From positions 1 through 64,000 of IMG/VR virus record IMGVR_UViG_3300010368_000009: a DNA stretch of 64,000 bases; one strand, given 5' to 3'. How positions within the stretch are numbered: the stretch's first letter is position 1; each line of letters starts with the position of its first letter. Positions 17,557 through 24,766 of this stretch are shown here, piece by piece. Position numbers and translations under genes: made by a program. A model generated the notes under the pieces. That model saw only the letters and a program-made list of their open reading frames with translations. It was not told where the DNA came from and did no database searches. Source of the stretch: a virus.

Positions 17557-17633
17557 GGCTGGTTAGCTTAATTGGTCAAAGTCGGAGCCTCTAAAACTCC
17601 CAGATATGGGTTCAAGTCCCATACCAGCCACCA
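17557..17633 (+). tRNA. tRNA-Sup(CTA), amber suppressor
   Basis: A class I tRNA: acceptor GGCTGGT/ACCAGCC, A73 and CCA; D-stem GCTT/AAGT; T-arm ATGGG-TTCAAGT-CCCAT. The anticodon stem is GGAG/CTCC plus a C-A mismatch at 31-39, enclosing CTCTAAA, so T33 is followed by anticodon CTA at 17591-17593, which reads UAG. A TCT (Arg) reading would need an off-centre loop with C at position 33 and would lose the stem. The amino acid cannot be told from sequence alone. Confidence 0.82.
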
Positions 17634-17647
17634 AATTTTACAGAGCG

Positions 17648-17947
17648 ATGAATATGTCAAAAGATAAAACAACTGACCGGGTTTACACTCTTGATGAGTG
17701 GAGAAACAGTGTCGCCAGAATGTGGTGGGCAATTATTCCATCTTCGAAGTCTGATCTTGAAAAAATCAAGGATTGGGTTCTGAAGAACAGCAAAACCCTT
17801 GGTGATAACGTTTTCTTCCTCACAGATGATAAAACGGTTAAGATCAGCTGTCCTGATGGATTTCGTAAACTTTGCGGAATCGTTAAAGATGAACTGAACA
17901 TCCAATTCAAGGTCAAGCCTTATGGCGACAACGATCTTGAACTTTAA
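17648..17947 (+). CDS. unknown protein (99 residues)
   Basis: A 99-residue protein (MNMSKDKTTDRVYTLDEWR) following the suppressor tRNA. It contains helices and a strand pattern FLTDDKTVKISCPDG; no family is recognised. MSKDK at 17654 is an alternative start. It overlaps the next gene by 26 bases. Confidence 0.6.
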   Translation: MNMSKDKTTDRVYTLDEWRNSVARMWWAIIPSSKSDLEKIKDWVLKNSKTLGDNVFFLTDDKTVKISCPDGFRKLCGIVKDELNIQFKVKPYGDNDLEL

Positions 17948-18203
17948 AGTGTTTTTGGATTCATACGCAGCTTCATATAATTGGGCAGCAATTGTTTTCC
18001 CAATGAGTGATTTCGAATTAGCTATAGCATTCAAAGAGTTAGCAGAACCATACCTAACTGACCAAGTTGTTTTATTGGGATGTGAAGTTCGCTGCATTGA
18101 TAATCTATTAATGCTTAAAATTGTTGAGGCAGCGAAAGCCAAAGGAATTGATATCAAGTCGATTCAATTAAAATATGCAGGATGTGATATACTGATGGGT
18201 TGA
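17922..18203 (+). CDS. unknown protein (93 residues)
   Basis: A 93-residue protein overlapping its upstream neighbour. The pattern of alternating hydrophobic helix and strand (ILNFKVFLDSYAASYNWAAIVFP, LLMLKIVEAAKAKGID) suggests a compact alpha/beta domain. No motif is recognised. It ends shortly before the peptidyl-tRNA hydrolase gene. Confidence 0.55.
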   Translation: MATTILNFKVFLDSYAASYNWAAIVFPMSDFELAIAFKELAEPYLTDQVVLLGCEVRCIDNLLMLKIVEAAKAKGIDIKSIQLKYAGCDILMG

Positions 18204-18228
18204 CAACCCTAATACATCTTGATAACTA
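18200..18228 (+). promoter_or_regulatory. possible promoter of the PTH2 gene
   Basis: TTGACA (18200-18205) and TAACTA (18223-18228) at 17-base spacing; a TATAAT at 18229-18234 overlaps but is too far from this -35. It lies 30-50 bases before an AGGAG-ATG start. Confidence 0.45.
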
Positions 18229-18256
18229 TATAATATGACAACCACAGGAGATAGTC

Positions 18257-18682
18257 ATGACGTAGATTACTAAACAAGAACTACTTAAGAATAACACGAA
18301 CGAAGTGTCGGATAATAATCTTTATCTTTACGCTATCATTCGCAAAGACCTTGAAATGCCTTCGGGCAAGCTTGCGTCCCAAGCTGGTCATGCTTTCACT
18401 GACAGTCTTTGTCAGGCTTTAGATCAATCACCTGAACGGTTTCATAATTACCGTACCGGCCATGGTGGATCGAAAGTCGTTCTGAAAGCCAAGGGCGAAA
18501 CCCAACTCATCAATACCTATAATCGAATTCGCGAATCTGGCATTCCTTGTGCCTTGATCGTGGATCAGAAACATATCATGCCGCCGCACTTTGATGGTAA
18601 TCCCATCATCACGGCGCTTGGTATTGGTCCGTGTCGCCGCGAAGAGATTTACCCGATCATTAAAAAGTTTGGGTGCGTGTGA
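18257..18682 (+). CDS. peptidyl-tRNA hydrolase 2 with in-frame amber codon
   Basis: A PTH2-family peptidyl-tRNA hydrolase, which releases stalled peptidyl-tRNA by cutting the ester bond. Family motifs from the GTG at 18305 onward are GKLASQAGHAF (catalytic His region), SKVVLKAKG, ALIVDQKH (catalytic Asp) and ALGIGP. The only good ribosome site (AGGAG, 6 bases upstream) serves an ATG at 18257 that reads Met-Thr-TAG-Ile-Thr-Lys and stays in frame into the PTH2 body. So either the gene starts at ATG and needs readthrough of the third codon, or translation begins at the poorly placed GTG. A CUA-anticodon tRNA lies 620 bases upstream. Confidence 0.85.
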
Positions 18683-19275
18683 TGGCCAAGGATTATACGA
18701 AAATCAAAAATATTGATGAACTTGGATGCATGATGATGAAATGCAAACAGTTCAAGGATCAAGATGTGTTGGAACACGGATATTCAATCTATGATTACTT
18801 CCGTGATCTTCAGGATCATATACTTTATGATTCACCTACAACATATGAATGGAAATTACCTAATTGGATTTATAATGAAAAGTTATGGGATCAACTATTA
18901 GATCACAAGACGATTCGTACATATCAAATCTATCACGATTGTGGTAAACCATTCTGTAGAACCATCGATACGGAAGGTCGTCACCATTTCCCAGATCATG
19001 CTAATATATCAGCTGATCTATGGATGCATCTAATGGGTGATCAACAGATTTCCGATTTGATGCGAATGGATATGGATATTCATTTGATGCGTGCAGATGG
19101 GATTGAAGAATTCGCATCTCGTAAAGAGGCAGCAACGTTGCTTATAACGGGTTTATGTGAACTTCACAGCAATGCGCGTATGTTTGGTGGAATCTCATCC
19201 ACGGGCTTCAAAATCAAGTGGAAGGCCATGAACAAGTATGGTGGTCGCATTGCCGAAATACTTTGTCAAAAATGA
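18682..19275 (+). CDS. HD-domain-like protein
   Basis: A 197-residue protein whose ATG overlaps the PTH2 stop (TGATG). The sequence YQIYHDCGKPF, then HHFPDHANISADLWMHL, then MDMDIHLMRAD gives the H...HD...H...D order of a metal-dependent HD phosphohydrolase fold, similar to the HD part of tRNA-repair or nucleotide hydrolases. The coupling to PTH2 suggests a role in tRNA or nucleotide turnover, which is inference. The substrate is unknown. Confidence 0.65.
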   Translation: MAKDYTKIKNIDELGCMMMKCKQFKDQDVLEHGYSIYDYFRDLQDHILYDSPTTYEWKLPNWIYNEKLWDQLLDHKTIRTYQIYHDCGKPFCRTIDTEGRHHFPDHANISADLWMHLMGDQQISDLMRMDMDIHLMRADGIEEFASRKEAATLLITGLCELHSNARMFGGISSTGFKIKWKAMNKYGGRIAEILCQK

Positions 19276-19280
19276 TTGTT

Positions 19281-19304
19281 CGGGGAGTCTTAACCGGCTC
19301 CCCG
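19281..19304 (+). terminator. hairpin after the PTH2-HD operon
   Basis: CGGGGAG (19281-19287) pairs with CTCCCCG (19298-19304). No T-run follows, so it may act as an mRNA end stabiliser rather than an intrinsic terminator. Confidence 0.5.
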
Positions 19305-19320
19305 ATATCATATATAGACG

Positions 19321-19349
19321 TTGACATTGATACATAAGTACTGTAACAT
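19321..19349 (+). promoter_or_regulatory. sigma70-like promoter of tRNA-Thr
   Basis: TTGACA (19321-19326), 17-base spacer, TAACAT (19344-19349), ending 10 bases before the tRNA. Confidence 0.6.
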
Positions 19350-19358
19350 GTTAATAAT

Positions 19359-19433
19359 GCCGATTTCGTCCAATGGCTAAGATGTCTGTTTCGTACTCAG
19401 GAGATAACAGTTCGATTCTGTTAATCGGCTCCA
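19359..19433 (+). tRNA. tRNA-Thr(CGT)
   Basis: Acceptor GCCGATT/AATCGGC, T73, CCA; T-arm AACAG-TTCGATT-CTGTT. Anticodon loop TTCGTAC gives CGT; the stem has a T-T mismatch at 31-39. Confidence 0.85.
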
Positions 19434-19447
19434 TTAATAGGTGATGC

Positions 19448-19948
19448 ATGTTCAAGATTAAACAAAAGCCCAAGTTCAAAGAGCTTCCTGATGAAGTTAT
19501 TGAAGTACATCTTAGTCGTGCTTATGGCAGTGATGAGTTCACTCTTGAAGAGATTGTTAAACAACTGCTTGATAAGATGCATGAGTTTAATAAACGTCAC
19601 GAAAATATTGTGATACCGGACCCGATTGATGTTTATAAATTAAAATTTGAAGCAGATAATGATGATTATGAATATGATTGTCATGCTTCCCCACATCTAG
19701 AAGTTCGATGCATGGTTCGCCCGTCTGATCGTTTATGTGAAGCCCATCTACTCGCATACGAAAAGAAACTCAAAGTGTTTGAGAAATGGGAAGAAGACAA
19801 CAAGGACAAGATCGCTGCTGAATTGGTGCGTCGAGTTGAACAGGAAAAGCTTGATAAGATTCGCGCCAAGGATCAGACACAGGTGAAATTGAACGAAGAA
19901 CGTGAGCGTTTGCAAAAACGATTGGCAGAAATAGAAAAGAAATTATAA
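19448..19948 (+). CDS. unknown coiled-coil protein
   Basis: A 166-residue protein with an AGGTG ribosome site. The first 90 residues form a mixed domain; residues about 95-166 are a long charged helix (KWEEDNKDKIAAELVRRVEQEK ... LQKRLAEIEKKL) that should form a coiled coil. No family is recognised. The next gene begins one base after its stop. Confidence 0.65.
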   Translation: MFKIKQKPKFKELPDEVIEVHLSRAYGSDEFTLEEIVKQLLDKMHEFNKRHENIVIPDPIDVYKLKFEADNDDYEYDCHASPHLEVRCMVRPSDRLCEAHLLAYEKKLKVFEKWEEDNKDKIAAELVRRVEQEKLDKIRAKDQTQVKLNEERERLQKRLAEIEKKL

Positions 19949-19949
19949 A

Positions 19950-20345
19950 ATGTATTTTGCAAAAATATTATTGTCAGCCAACAGTACCGATTTAGCGTGC
20001 TTGTGTGATGCTTACTATCCAAATCAGGATGGTCAATGGTTTGACTGTGGTGATACCGATATGGCAACGCGCCTATATAATGCTTGTCTGGTGAACCGTT
20101 CGGCTGATCCTGATTCTAGTATGATCAAGCTAACGGAAAATGGTGAAGATTTCTTAGTGGAAGTCGCTCGACGTGCCTTGGCACAAGGTATGTTCTTATC
20201 CCCTGAATTGAGCCGCGACGAACTTGATTACATCAAAACTATGAAAGATGCACAGGCGGAAGGAATTGTATTAGCCGAAGCAGCAGCAAAGAAGAAAGAA
20301 GACCGTGCTGCTGGCCAACGTGCATTAGCCAAGGCAGGTCAATAG
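19950..20345 (+). CDS. unknown protein (131 residues)
   Basis: A 131-residue protein starting MYFAKILLSANSTDLACLCDAYYP. The N-terminal 70 residues look like a small helical or winged unit (NACLVNRSADPDSSMIKLTENGEDFL), reminiscent of a winged-helix reading on a template, but this is weak. The C-terminal 50 residues are a charged helix. It ends in TAG directly followed by the next ATG. Confidence 0.6.
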   Translation: MYFAKILLSANSTDLACLCDAYYPNQDGQWFDCGDTDMATRLYNACLVNRSADPDSSMIKLTENGEDFLVEVARRALAQGMFLSPELSRDELDYIKTMKDAQAEGIVLAEAAAKKKEDRAAGQRALAKAGQ

Positions 20346-20597
20346 ATGGTGGATTTCATACTCAGTATAGTAAGTGGCAGCATGGCCGTGTTGTTCTTTT
20401 ATATGAGTGTGGAATCCCTTTTCATGCCTAATCGTGCCAAACGAAGATATGAAAAGTATTTGAACCAACGAATTAATGTTTGTTATGTTGACAGAAATAA
20501 TAAAATAGTGTTTCTAAGAACAGTTGCCGAGAAGATGGAACACGACCGAATTCAAAACCGAGACTGGTGGCGAGCCATTATTAGACATTCGCTATAA
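20346..20597 (+). CDS. small membrane protein
   Basis: An 83-residue protein with an N-terminal membrane helix (residues about 3-25, FILSIVSGSMAVLFFYMSVESLF) and a basic cytoplasmic tail. Its ATG follows the previous TAG with no gap. Function unknown. Confidence 0.6.
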   Translation: MVDFILSIVSGSMAVLFFYMSVESLFMPNRAKRRYEKYLNQRINVCYVDRNNKIVFLRTVAEKMEHDRIQNRDWWRAIIRHSL

Positions 20598-20611
20598 GTA
20601 TTAACAAGATT

Positions 20612-20687
20612 GCCGTCTTAGCTCAGTTGGCAGAGCGTTACATTGGTATTGTAAAGGTCACTGGTTCGACTCCAGTAGACGGCACCA
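20612..20687 (+). tRNA. tRNA-Thr(GGT)
   Basis: Canonical: acceptor GCCGTCT/AGACGGC, D-arm GCTCAGTTGGCAGAGC, anticodon stem TTACA/TGTAA around TTGGTAT (anticodon GGT), A73 and CCA. A TATAAG element lies at 20593-20598. Confidence 0.96.
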
Positions 20688-20696
20688 AATTAATAC

Positions 20697-20723
20697 TTGA
20701 CAAGAACAAGGTAAACGTATAAT
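20697..20723 (+). promoter_or_regulatory. promoter with consensus TATAAT
   Basis: TTGACA (20697-20702), 15-base spacer, TATAAT (20718-20723), upstream of the 50-residue gene at 20764. Confidence 0.55.
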
Positions 20724-20763
20724 GTCATTTGTGTCGGTACTAAAGAAATTAAACGAGGATGCT

Positions 20764-20916
20764 ATGAGCGATATTGAACAACTCCTGATCGAAGCCAACG
20801 AACAACTCAATAATTCGAAGATCACCCGTATGTCCGGTGATGACCTCATCCGCGAGAACCTTCGCTTGATCGAGGAAATGGAAAACGAGTCCCAGAAGAA
20901 CGTTCTCACCGCCTAA
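20764..20916 (+). CDS. small acidic helical protein
   Basis: A 50-residue protein (MSDIEQLLIEANEQL) made almost entirely of charged amphipathic helix. It is chosen over a longer frame because GAGG lies 6 bases before this ATG and the promoter at 20697 leaves room only for this start. No family is recognised; its size and acidity would fit a small binding or inhibitory protein. Confidence 0.6.
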   Translation: MSDIEQLLIEANEQLNNSKITRMSGDDLIRENLRLIEEMENESQKNVLTA

Positions 20917-20948
20917 TCCGTTTTTAATCATCAACGATTGATCATACT

Positions 20949-21293
20949 ATGAGCAATAGGTATATTAAATCGAGGGAAGCCATCTCCAAGGCTGACCCTA
21001 TTTTCAGGAAAAACGTCAGCATATTCGAAAAGCTAATTATTAAGGGTCACAATAGGACGCCCGAAGAAGAAGACCTATTAAAACGATTCAATCCACATGT
21101 GATCAAACATGCCAATACCCGAAAGGGTAAAGCGTTATTCAAACAACATCAGCGTGGCAATTTTCGTATATGGCAAGCGCACATCCCATCATCGGGTAGC
21201 AATACTCAACACATCGTGGCTATGGCAATCGATGCTAAATCGAAGGTAGTCAGGTTTCTTCTAGTCGGGACACACGCCGATACATCTGGTTGA
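20949..21293 (+). CDS. unknown protein, paralogue of next gene
   Basis: A 114-residue basic protein. Its C-terminal part (RKGKALFKQHQRGNFRIWQAHIPSSG ... IVAMAIDAKSKVVRFLLVGTHADT) closely matches the neighbouring gene and has the strand order and ending of small RelE/ParE-fold proteins (R-W-A-H-I, then VGTHxDT). That would be a ribonuclease toxin-like or RNA-binding fold, but catalytic residues cannot be verified by eye, and no antitoxin gene is obvious. Confidence 0.6.
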   Translation: MSNRYIKSREAISKADPIFRKNVSIFEKLIIKGHNRTPEEEDLLKRFNPHVIKHANTRKGKALFKQHQRGNFRIWQAHIPSSGSNTQHIVAMAIDAKSKVVRFLLVGTHADTSG

Positions 21294-21304
21294 TAAATAA
21301 CCAT

Positions 21305-21739
21305 ATGAGATTGGTAGATTTATTTGAAAAGAATAAAAAGAAACCGGTGCAACCACAGCAACCGGTTTCTTCTGTATTTGCGGTTGAGTTGACCAACAAG
21401 TATGAGAAAACCAAAGAGACGCTATCAAAAAGTGATCCTATTCTCAAAAAGAATATTCTCGTATTTGAAATGCTGGCTACCAAGGGACCAACGCGTTCAC
21501 CCGAGGAAGAAGAATTATATAAAAATCGGTTCAATGCTCATATTGTTAAATTTTCTAACTCTCGTAAGGGACAAGCATTATTCAATCGACATAATCAAGC
21601 CGGGTTTCGTATGTGGCAAGCCCATATTCCTTCTACTCAAACCAAGGGTAGATATGTTATGGCGTACTCGATTAACAATAAGAGCAAAATTATAAGATTT
21701 ATTTTAGTTGGAACTCACGATGATACGACCGGTGGATGA
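21305..21739 (+). CDS. unknown protein, paralogue of previous gene
   Basis: A 144-residue protein starting MRLVDLFEKNKKK; a TTG at 21290 would extend it slightly. Residues about 35-144 align by eye with the 20949 product: SKSDPILKKNILVFEML, RKGQALFNRHNQAGFRMWQAHIP and FILVGTHDDT. It is a tandem duplication with a possible RelE/ParE-like fold. A GATAAATA late-type element lies directly upstream at 21293-21300. Confidence 0.65.
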   Translation: MRLVDLFEKNKKKPVQPQQPVSSVFAVELTNKYEKTKETLSKSDPILKKNILVFEMLATKGPTRSPEEEELYKNRFNAHIVKFSNSRKGQALFNRHNQAGFRMWQAHIPSTQTKGRYVMAYSINNKSKIIRFILVGTHDDTTGG

Positions 21740-21933
21740 TTTTTATTCTCGGTTGATTGTAATCGTTTGAAGGTCATCGCCTTGATGTCAGCTGTTCGCA
21801 CACGTTCATGCTTTCGGAAATATACATAATTTCCTTTCTTGCTTTCCCATTGATCGAGAAAGTTTGTTCCATCTTTCAACTTCACAAACACGTGTGCTGA
21901 TTTGGGAAAAGTGGTGTGTGGTGACTTAGCCAT
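21715..21933 (-). CDS. unknown small protein
   Basis: A 72-residue basic protein (HVFVKLKDGTNFLDQWESKKGNYVYF) with a strand-rich pattern like a small SH3-type barrel. It overlaps the end of the convergent upstream gene by 25 bases. No ribosome site is clear, so confidence is limited. Confidence 0.45.
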   Translation of the reverse strand: MAKSPHTTFPKSAHVFVKLKDGTNFLDQWESKKGNYVYFRKHERVRTADIKAMTFKRLQSTENKNHPPVVSS

Positions 21934-21942
21934 AACATTAAT

Positions 21943-21950
21943 TATAAATA
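21943..21950 (+). promoter_or_regulatory. T4-late-like promoter octamer TATAAATA
   Basis: A perfect match to the T4 late promoter octamer, 21 bases before the ATG at 21971 and without a TTGACA upstream. Confidence 0.55.
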
Positions 21951-21970
21951 CTACTACGATTGGATGCGCA

Positions 21971-22336
21971 ATGAAAAAACTATTGAATTACATTTTGACA
22001 GAAAGCGAAAATGCAGAGTTTGATTTCAAACCATTTATTGCATTCGCTACCAAACACTTAAAGCTGGATGAAGAACCGAAGATCGACATCGTTGATGTTA
22101 TCGAAGGACTCACCGCGTTCGGGTGTCATAATCTAATGGATAGAAGCATCACCGTTGCCAAAGGTGGGCGTCACCAGATTGATGTGATGAGAACCATAGC
22201 ACATGAGATGGTTCACTACAAACAATCAGCGACGTACACACCGGATGGTCAAACTGGATCAGATGATGAAAACGAAGCGAATGCAGTTGCCGGAATCATT
22301 TTGAGAGATTACGCACAAACTGCATTCAACGATTAA
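21971..22336 (+). CDS. HExxH metallopeptidase-like protein
   Basis: A 121-residue protein (MKKLLNYILTE start, resembling the leader of other late genes here). It contains TIAHEMVHYKQ, a gluzincin-type HExxH zinc motif, followed 20 residues on by DENEANAVAG, whose Glu could be the third ligand. It could be a small protease or a bound-zinc structural protein. An upstream ATG (21902) is rejected because the late-type promoter lies between the two starts. Confidence 0.7.
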   Translation: MKKLLNYILTESENAEFDFKPFIAFATKHLKLDEEPKIDIVDVIEGLTAFGCHNLMDRSITVAKGGRHQIDVMRTIAHEMVHYKQSATYTPDGQTGSDDENEANAVAGIILRDYAQTAFND

Positions 22337-22515
22337 ACCAATTTATTACTAATGATTAACGCAGATCGCGTTTCTCTGAATTCCGAATCGGTTTGTTCGG
22401 CTTGATATTCTTCCGCGACTTCGATGTCAGAATAAGACTGGCAAAGTTCTGGCATAAGACTGCTTCCGCGACCGGTCACAAACTTATATACCAAGACGGT
22501 GTGAATTCGCTGCAT
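22333..22515 (-). CDS. unknown small protein
   Basis: A 60-residue acidic protein with a strong GGAGA site 6 bases before its ATG, which decides that it is a real gene and not a shadow of the convergent one it touches. It lies downstream of the HD hydrolase gene on the same strand. No motif is recognised. Confidence 0.6.
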   Translation of the reverse strand: MQRIHTVLVYKFVTGRGSSLMPELCQSYSDIEVAEEYQAEQTDSEFRETRSALIISNKLV

Positions 22516-22558
22516 TGGATTCTCCGATTAATGTTTAACACATTAATACCATATGACA

Positions 22559-23080
22559 TTAATCGGAAAATACGAGGGACCAATCCCGTGACAAGATTTC
22601 AAGAACATCCATATAAAGGAAACGGTTACCTTCGGTGAGAACACCAAGCAGTAACACCTTCTCTTTAAAATAGACCCGTGCGAAATCACGATCATTCTTA
22701 ACAATATCTTTGAGATTTGATTTCAAATCTGCCAGTTTGATCGTCTTGACTTCGGGTGGTGCCGACGCGATGAACTCACGGTCACGCTTCTTGCGTTCGG
22801 CCCGGCTCAACTTCAACCCGTTACTGACATCGGTCAGATAGACCACATAATCAGAAACCGTTTTACCGAATTCTTGATACACCAGTGGATGTGACCAATG
22901 GGTGTCTTCCACAATATCGTGAAGATAAGCTGCTGCAACCTGTTCAGCAGTTCCACCATGGAACTCGACACTCTTAGCAACTTCTTCAACATGTGTGAAA
23001 TATGGAAGGCTCGTGTACTTTCGTACTTGTCCTTCGTGCGCTTCTAAGGCTGTAGCGCGTGCCTTTTCTACTATATTCAT
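22559..23080 (-). CDS. HD-domain hydrolase, SpoT/MESH1-like
   Basis: A 173-residue HD phosphohydrolase. ALEAHEGQVRKYTSLPYFTHVEEVA, AYLHDIVEDTHW and IKLADLKSNLKD match the (p)ppGpp hydrolase (SpoT N-terminal/MESH1) arrangement, including the HD pair with the following ED and the distal Asp. No synthetase domain is present, so it would only degrade alarmone or a related pyrophosphate nucleotide. Its effect could be to blunt the host stringent response, which is inference. A TTGACT/TAAATA promoter lies upstream. Confidence 0.82.
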   Translation of the reverse strand: MNIVEKARATALEAHEGQVRKYTSLPYFTHVEEVAKSVEFHGGTAEQVAAAYLHDIVEDTHWSHPLVYQEFGKTVSDYVVYLTDVSNGLKLSRAERKKRDREFIASAPPEVKTIKLADLKSNLKDIVKNDRDFARVYFKEKVLLLGVLTEGNRFLYMDVLEILSRDWSLVFSD

Positions 23081-23137
23081 TTTCTTTTCCTTTATAAGCC
23101 GAATTGCTTATCATTTCTAGATTTTCTCTATTGGTGT

Positions 23138-23166
23138 TATTTATCATGTCATTCCATATGAGTCAA
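23138..23166 (-). promoter_or_regulatory. promoter of the HD hydrolase gene
   Basis: On the minus strand TTGACT (23166-23161), 17-base spacer, TAAATA (23143-23138). The -10 is also part of GATAAATA, so both promoter classes overlap here. Confidence 0.65.
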
Positions 23167-23179
23167 TAATAAAAAGTTC

Positions 23180-23208
23180 TTGCTATAGGACAAACACTCT
23201 GCTATAAG
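23180..23208 (+). promoter_or_regulatory. promoter of tRNA-Leu(TAG)
   Basis: TTGCTA (23180-23185), 17-base spacer, TATAAG (23203-23208), 24 bases before the tRNA. Confidence 0.6.
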
Positions 23209-23232
23209 TAAGTTGTACGTAATTGATCGTAT

Positions 23233-23317
23233 GGGGATGTGGCGGAATTGGTAGACGCCCCAGATTTAGGTTCTGGTGTTGCAAGACGTGGGAGTTCGAG
23301 TCTCTCCATCCCTACCA
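23233..23317 (+). tRNA. tRNA-Leu(TAG)
   Basis: A class II tRNA: acceptor GGGGATG/CATCCCT with G1-T72, A73, CCA; anticodon stem CCAGA/TCTGG around TTTAGGT (anticodon TAG); long variable arm; T-arm GGAGTTCGAGTCTC. Confidence 0.94.
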
Positions 23318-23340
23318 TCATTTAAGAAAGAATATTTCTA

Positions 23341-23829
23341 ATGTTGTGTAATGTTGAAATCAAAACGGTTGATGATTTTCTTGATCCAATGGATAAAGAA
23401 GGGGTTCAATCCTTGCTGGATTATATTCAAAAACATACTGACTTTACTGGTATCCAGACCTTTGTTGAAAATCATTTATGGAACGAAAACCCAACCGAGG
23501 GTGTCTACATCTGTGATCTGAATTATTCATACAACATCAAGACGAAGCTCATTAATTATCCCGAGGATGTTGATTTTCCATCCTATGGCGTTGCTGATAA
23601 TTATGAACAGATCATTGATAAATATCATGAACTAACCAGTTTGAGCCAACGTAAATTTTGCATCCTGTGCACACCAATGCGCAAATCTGAACAATATTCA
23701 GAAGGTGGATGGCGTTGGCATAAATGGGGTGAGTACATCGGTACAGAAGAGCCGACATGTGAATACCTTTATGACGAACCCGTCATCGAAGAAGTCTATG
23801 TTTTTCACATTTACGAAATCAATGAGTAG
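23341..23829 (+). CDS. unknown protein (162 residues)
   Basis: A 162-residue acidic protein following tRNA-Leu. Clear mixed secondary structure is suggested (TVDDFLDPMDKEGVQSLLDYIQKH helix, then YICDLNYSYNIK strands, WRWHKWGEYIG), but no known motif. It is followed by two further unknown genes in the same direction. It ends in TAG. Confidence 0.65.
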   Translation: MLCNVEIKTVDDFLDPMDKEGVQSLLDYIQKHTDFTGIQTFVENHLWNENPTEGVYICDLNYSYNIKTKLINYPEDVDFPSYGVADNYEQIIDKYHELTSLSQRKFCILCTPMRKSEQYSEGGWRWHKWGEYIGTEEPTCEYLYDEPVIEEVYVFHIYEINE

Positions 23830-23837
23830 GAACACCG

Positions 23838-24236
23838 ATGCCCGAAGTCGATTTTGGACCCGAAGTAATAGTTAACCGACAGAAGAAACTTTTTTATAAG
23901 AAGTATCGCTATTCTGTAGTCGTTAGTTATGGATGGGGTCCAGATTACACCCATGGGTTTATCACTCAGGAAATGTCAGATTGGCGTGATGCTATTGCTG
24001 CACGTATCCGTGCAGCGTTGAAGGAAGGCCAACTACCAACCATTGTTGGTAATAATCATTCTCGCAATTTTGGAGAATACGGGCCGCATAAAAGAATATA
24101 CACAAACGATATCAACGAAGTTAACACTATCATCGGTTATATTCTTGACATGAATGTCAGACCAGAGATTGGTGTAGCAACAGAAGATACATCATGTCCA
24201 AAACAATCAAATTTACCCCACTGGAAGATAAAGTAG
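23838..24236 (+). CDS. unknown protein (132 residues)
   Basis: A 132-residue basic protein with a GGAA site. Strand YRYSVVVSYGW and helix WRDAIAARIRAALKEG are visible, without a recognised motif. It overlaps the next gene by 43 bases. It ends in TAG; readthrough would add only two residues before TAA. Confidence 0.6.
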   Translation: MPEVDFGPEVIVNRQKKLFYKKYRYSVVVSYGWGPDYTHGFITQEMSDWRDAIAARIRAALKEGQLPTIVGNNHSRNFGEYGPHKRIYTNDINEVNTIIGYILDMNVRPEIGVATEDTSCPKQSNLPHWKIK

Positions 24237-24535
24237 TTCGAATAAAACTGAGAACTGGTAAATCCGGTTGGCCATTAGCACCATCCGGGTTAGTTATAAG
24301 TTATATTCCAACCGGGTTCGACCAGCTTCCAACCCAATGGTTTTATTCTGATTATCAGGGTGGTGTTACGGGTCCATTCATATCTTCGGGTCAAGCAATT
24401 TATGAATTCTACAATTATGTCATGGATAAACATCGTGATTATCATGATGATCCGGGCGAAGGGGGATGGGTTCATTATAAGGGCAATCGGATACCACCTG
24501 TATATAAAGGCAGACCATTGAAACTTTATGTTTGA
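24194..24535 (+). CDS. unknown protein (113 residues)
   Basis: A 113-residue protein rich in glycine, proline and tyrosine, strand-like throughout. GAAG precedes its ATG inside the upstream gene. No family is recognised. Confidence 0.6.
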   Translation: MSKTIKFTPLEDKVVRIKLRTGKSGWPLAPSGLVISYIPTGFDQLPTQWFYSDYQGGVTGPFISSGQAIYEFYNYVMDKHRDYHDDPGEGGWVHYKGNRIPPVYKGRPLKLYV

Positions 24536-24567
24536 CGCATACGACTTTCATGATAAGTAAATCTACT

Positions 24568-24655
24568 GGAAGGTAGGAAGGCACGGTGCCTTAACGAGCT
24601 TGGAAAGCTTGCCCACCCTTACGGGTTGATGGTTCGAGTCCATTACCTTCCGCCA
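24568..24655 (+). tRNA. tRNA-Ser(GGA)
   Basis: Acceptor GGAAGGT/ACCTTCC, G73, CCA; anticodon stem CGAGC/GCTTG around TTGGAAA (anticodon GGA); long variable arm CCACCCTTACGGGTTG. Strongly similar to tRNA-Ser(CGA) at 14215, so probably a duplication. Confidence 0.93.
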
Positions 24656-24663
24656 CTACTTGT

Positions 24664-24738
24664 CGTCGTGTAGCTCAATGGCTAGAGCAGATACCTTATA
24701 AGTGTCAGATGCGAGTTCAATTCTCGTCGCGACAACCA
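24664..24738 (+). tRNA. tRNA-Ile(TAT)
   Basis: D-arm GCTCAATGGCTAGAGC, anticodon stem GATAC/GTGTC around CTTATAA (anticodon TAT), T-arm GCGAG-TTCAATT-CTCGT, A73, CCA. The acceptor pairs at six of seven positions; 1-72 appears as C-A. Confidence 0.85.
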
Positions 24739-24766
24739 TCCCATCAGCATATTCAGGAGTGTTCCA

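Noticed and set aside
17557-17633. tRNA-Arg(TCT) instead of an amber suppressor
   Set aside because: TCT would place C at position 33 and shift the loop so that the GGAG/CTCC stem cannot form; the centred 7-base loop CTCTAAA gives CTA after T33.
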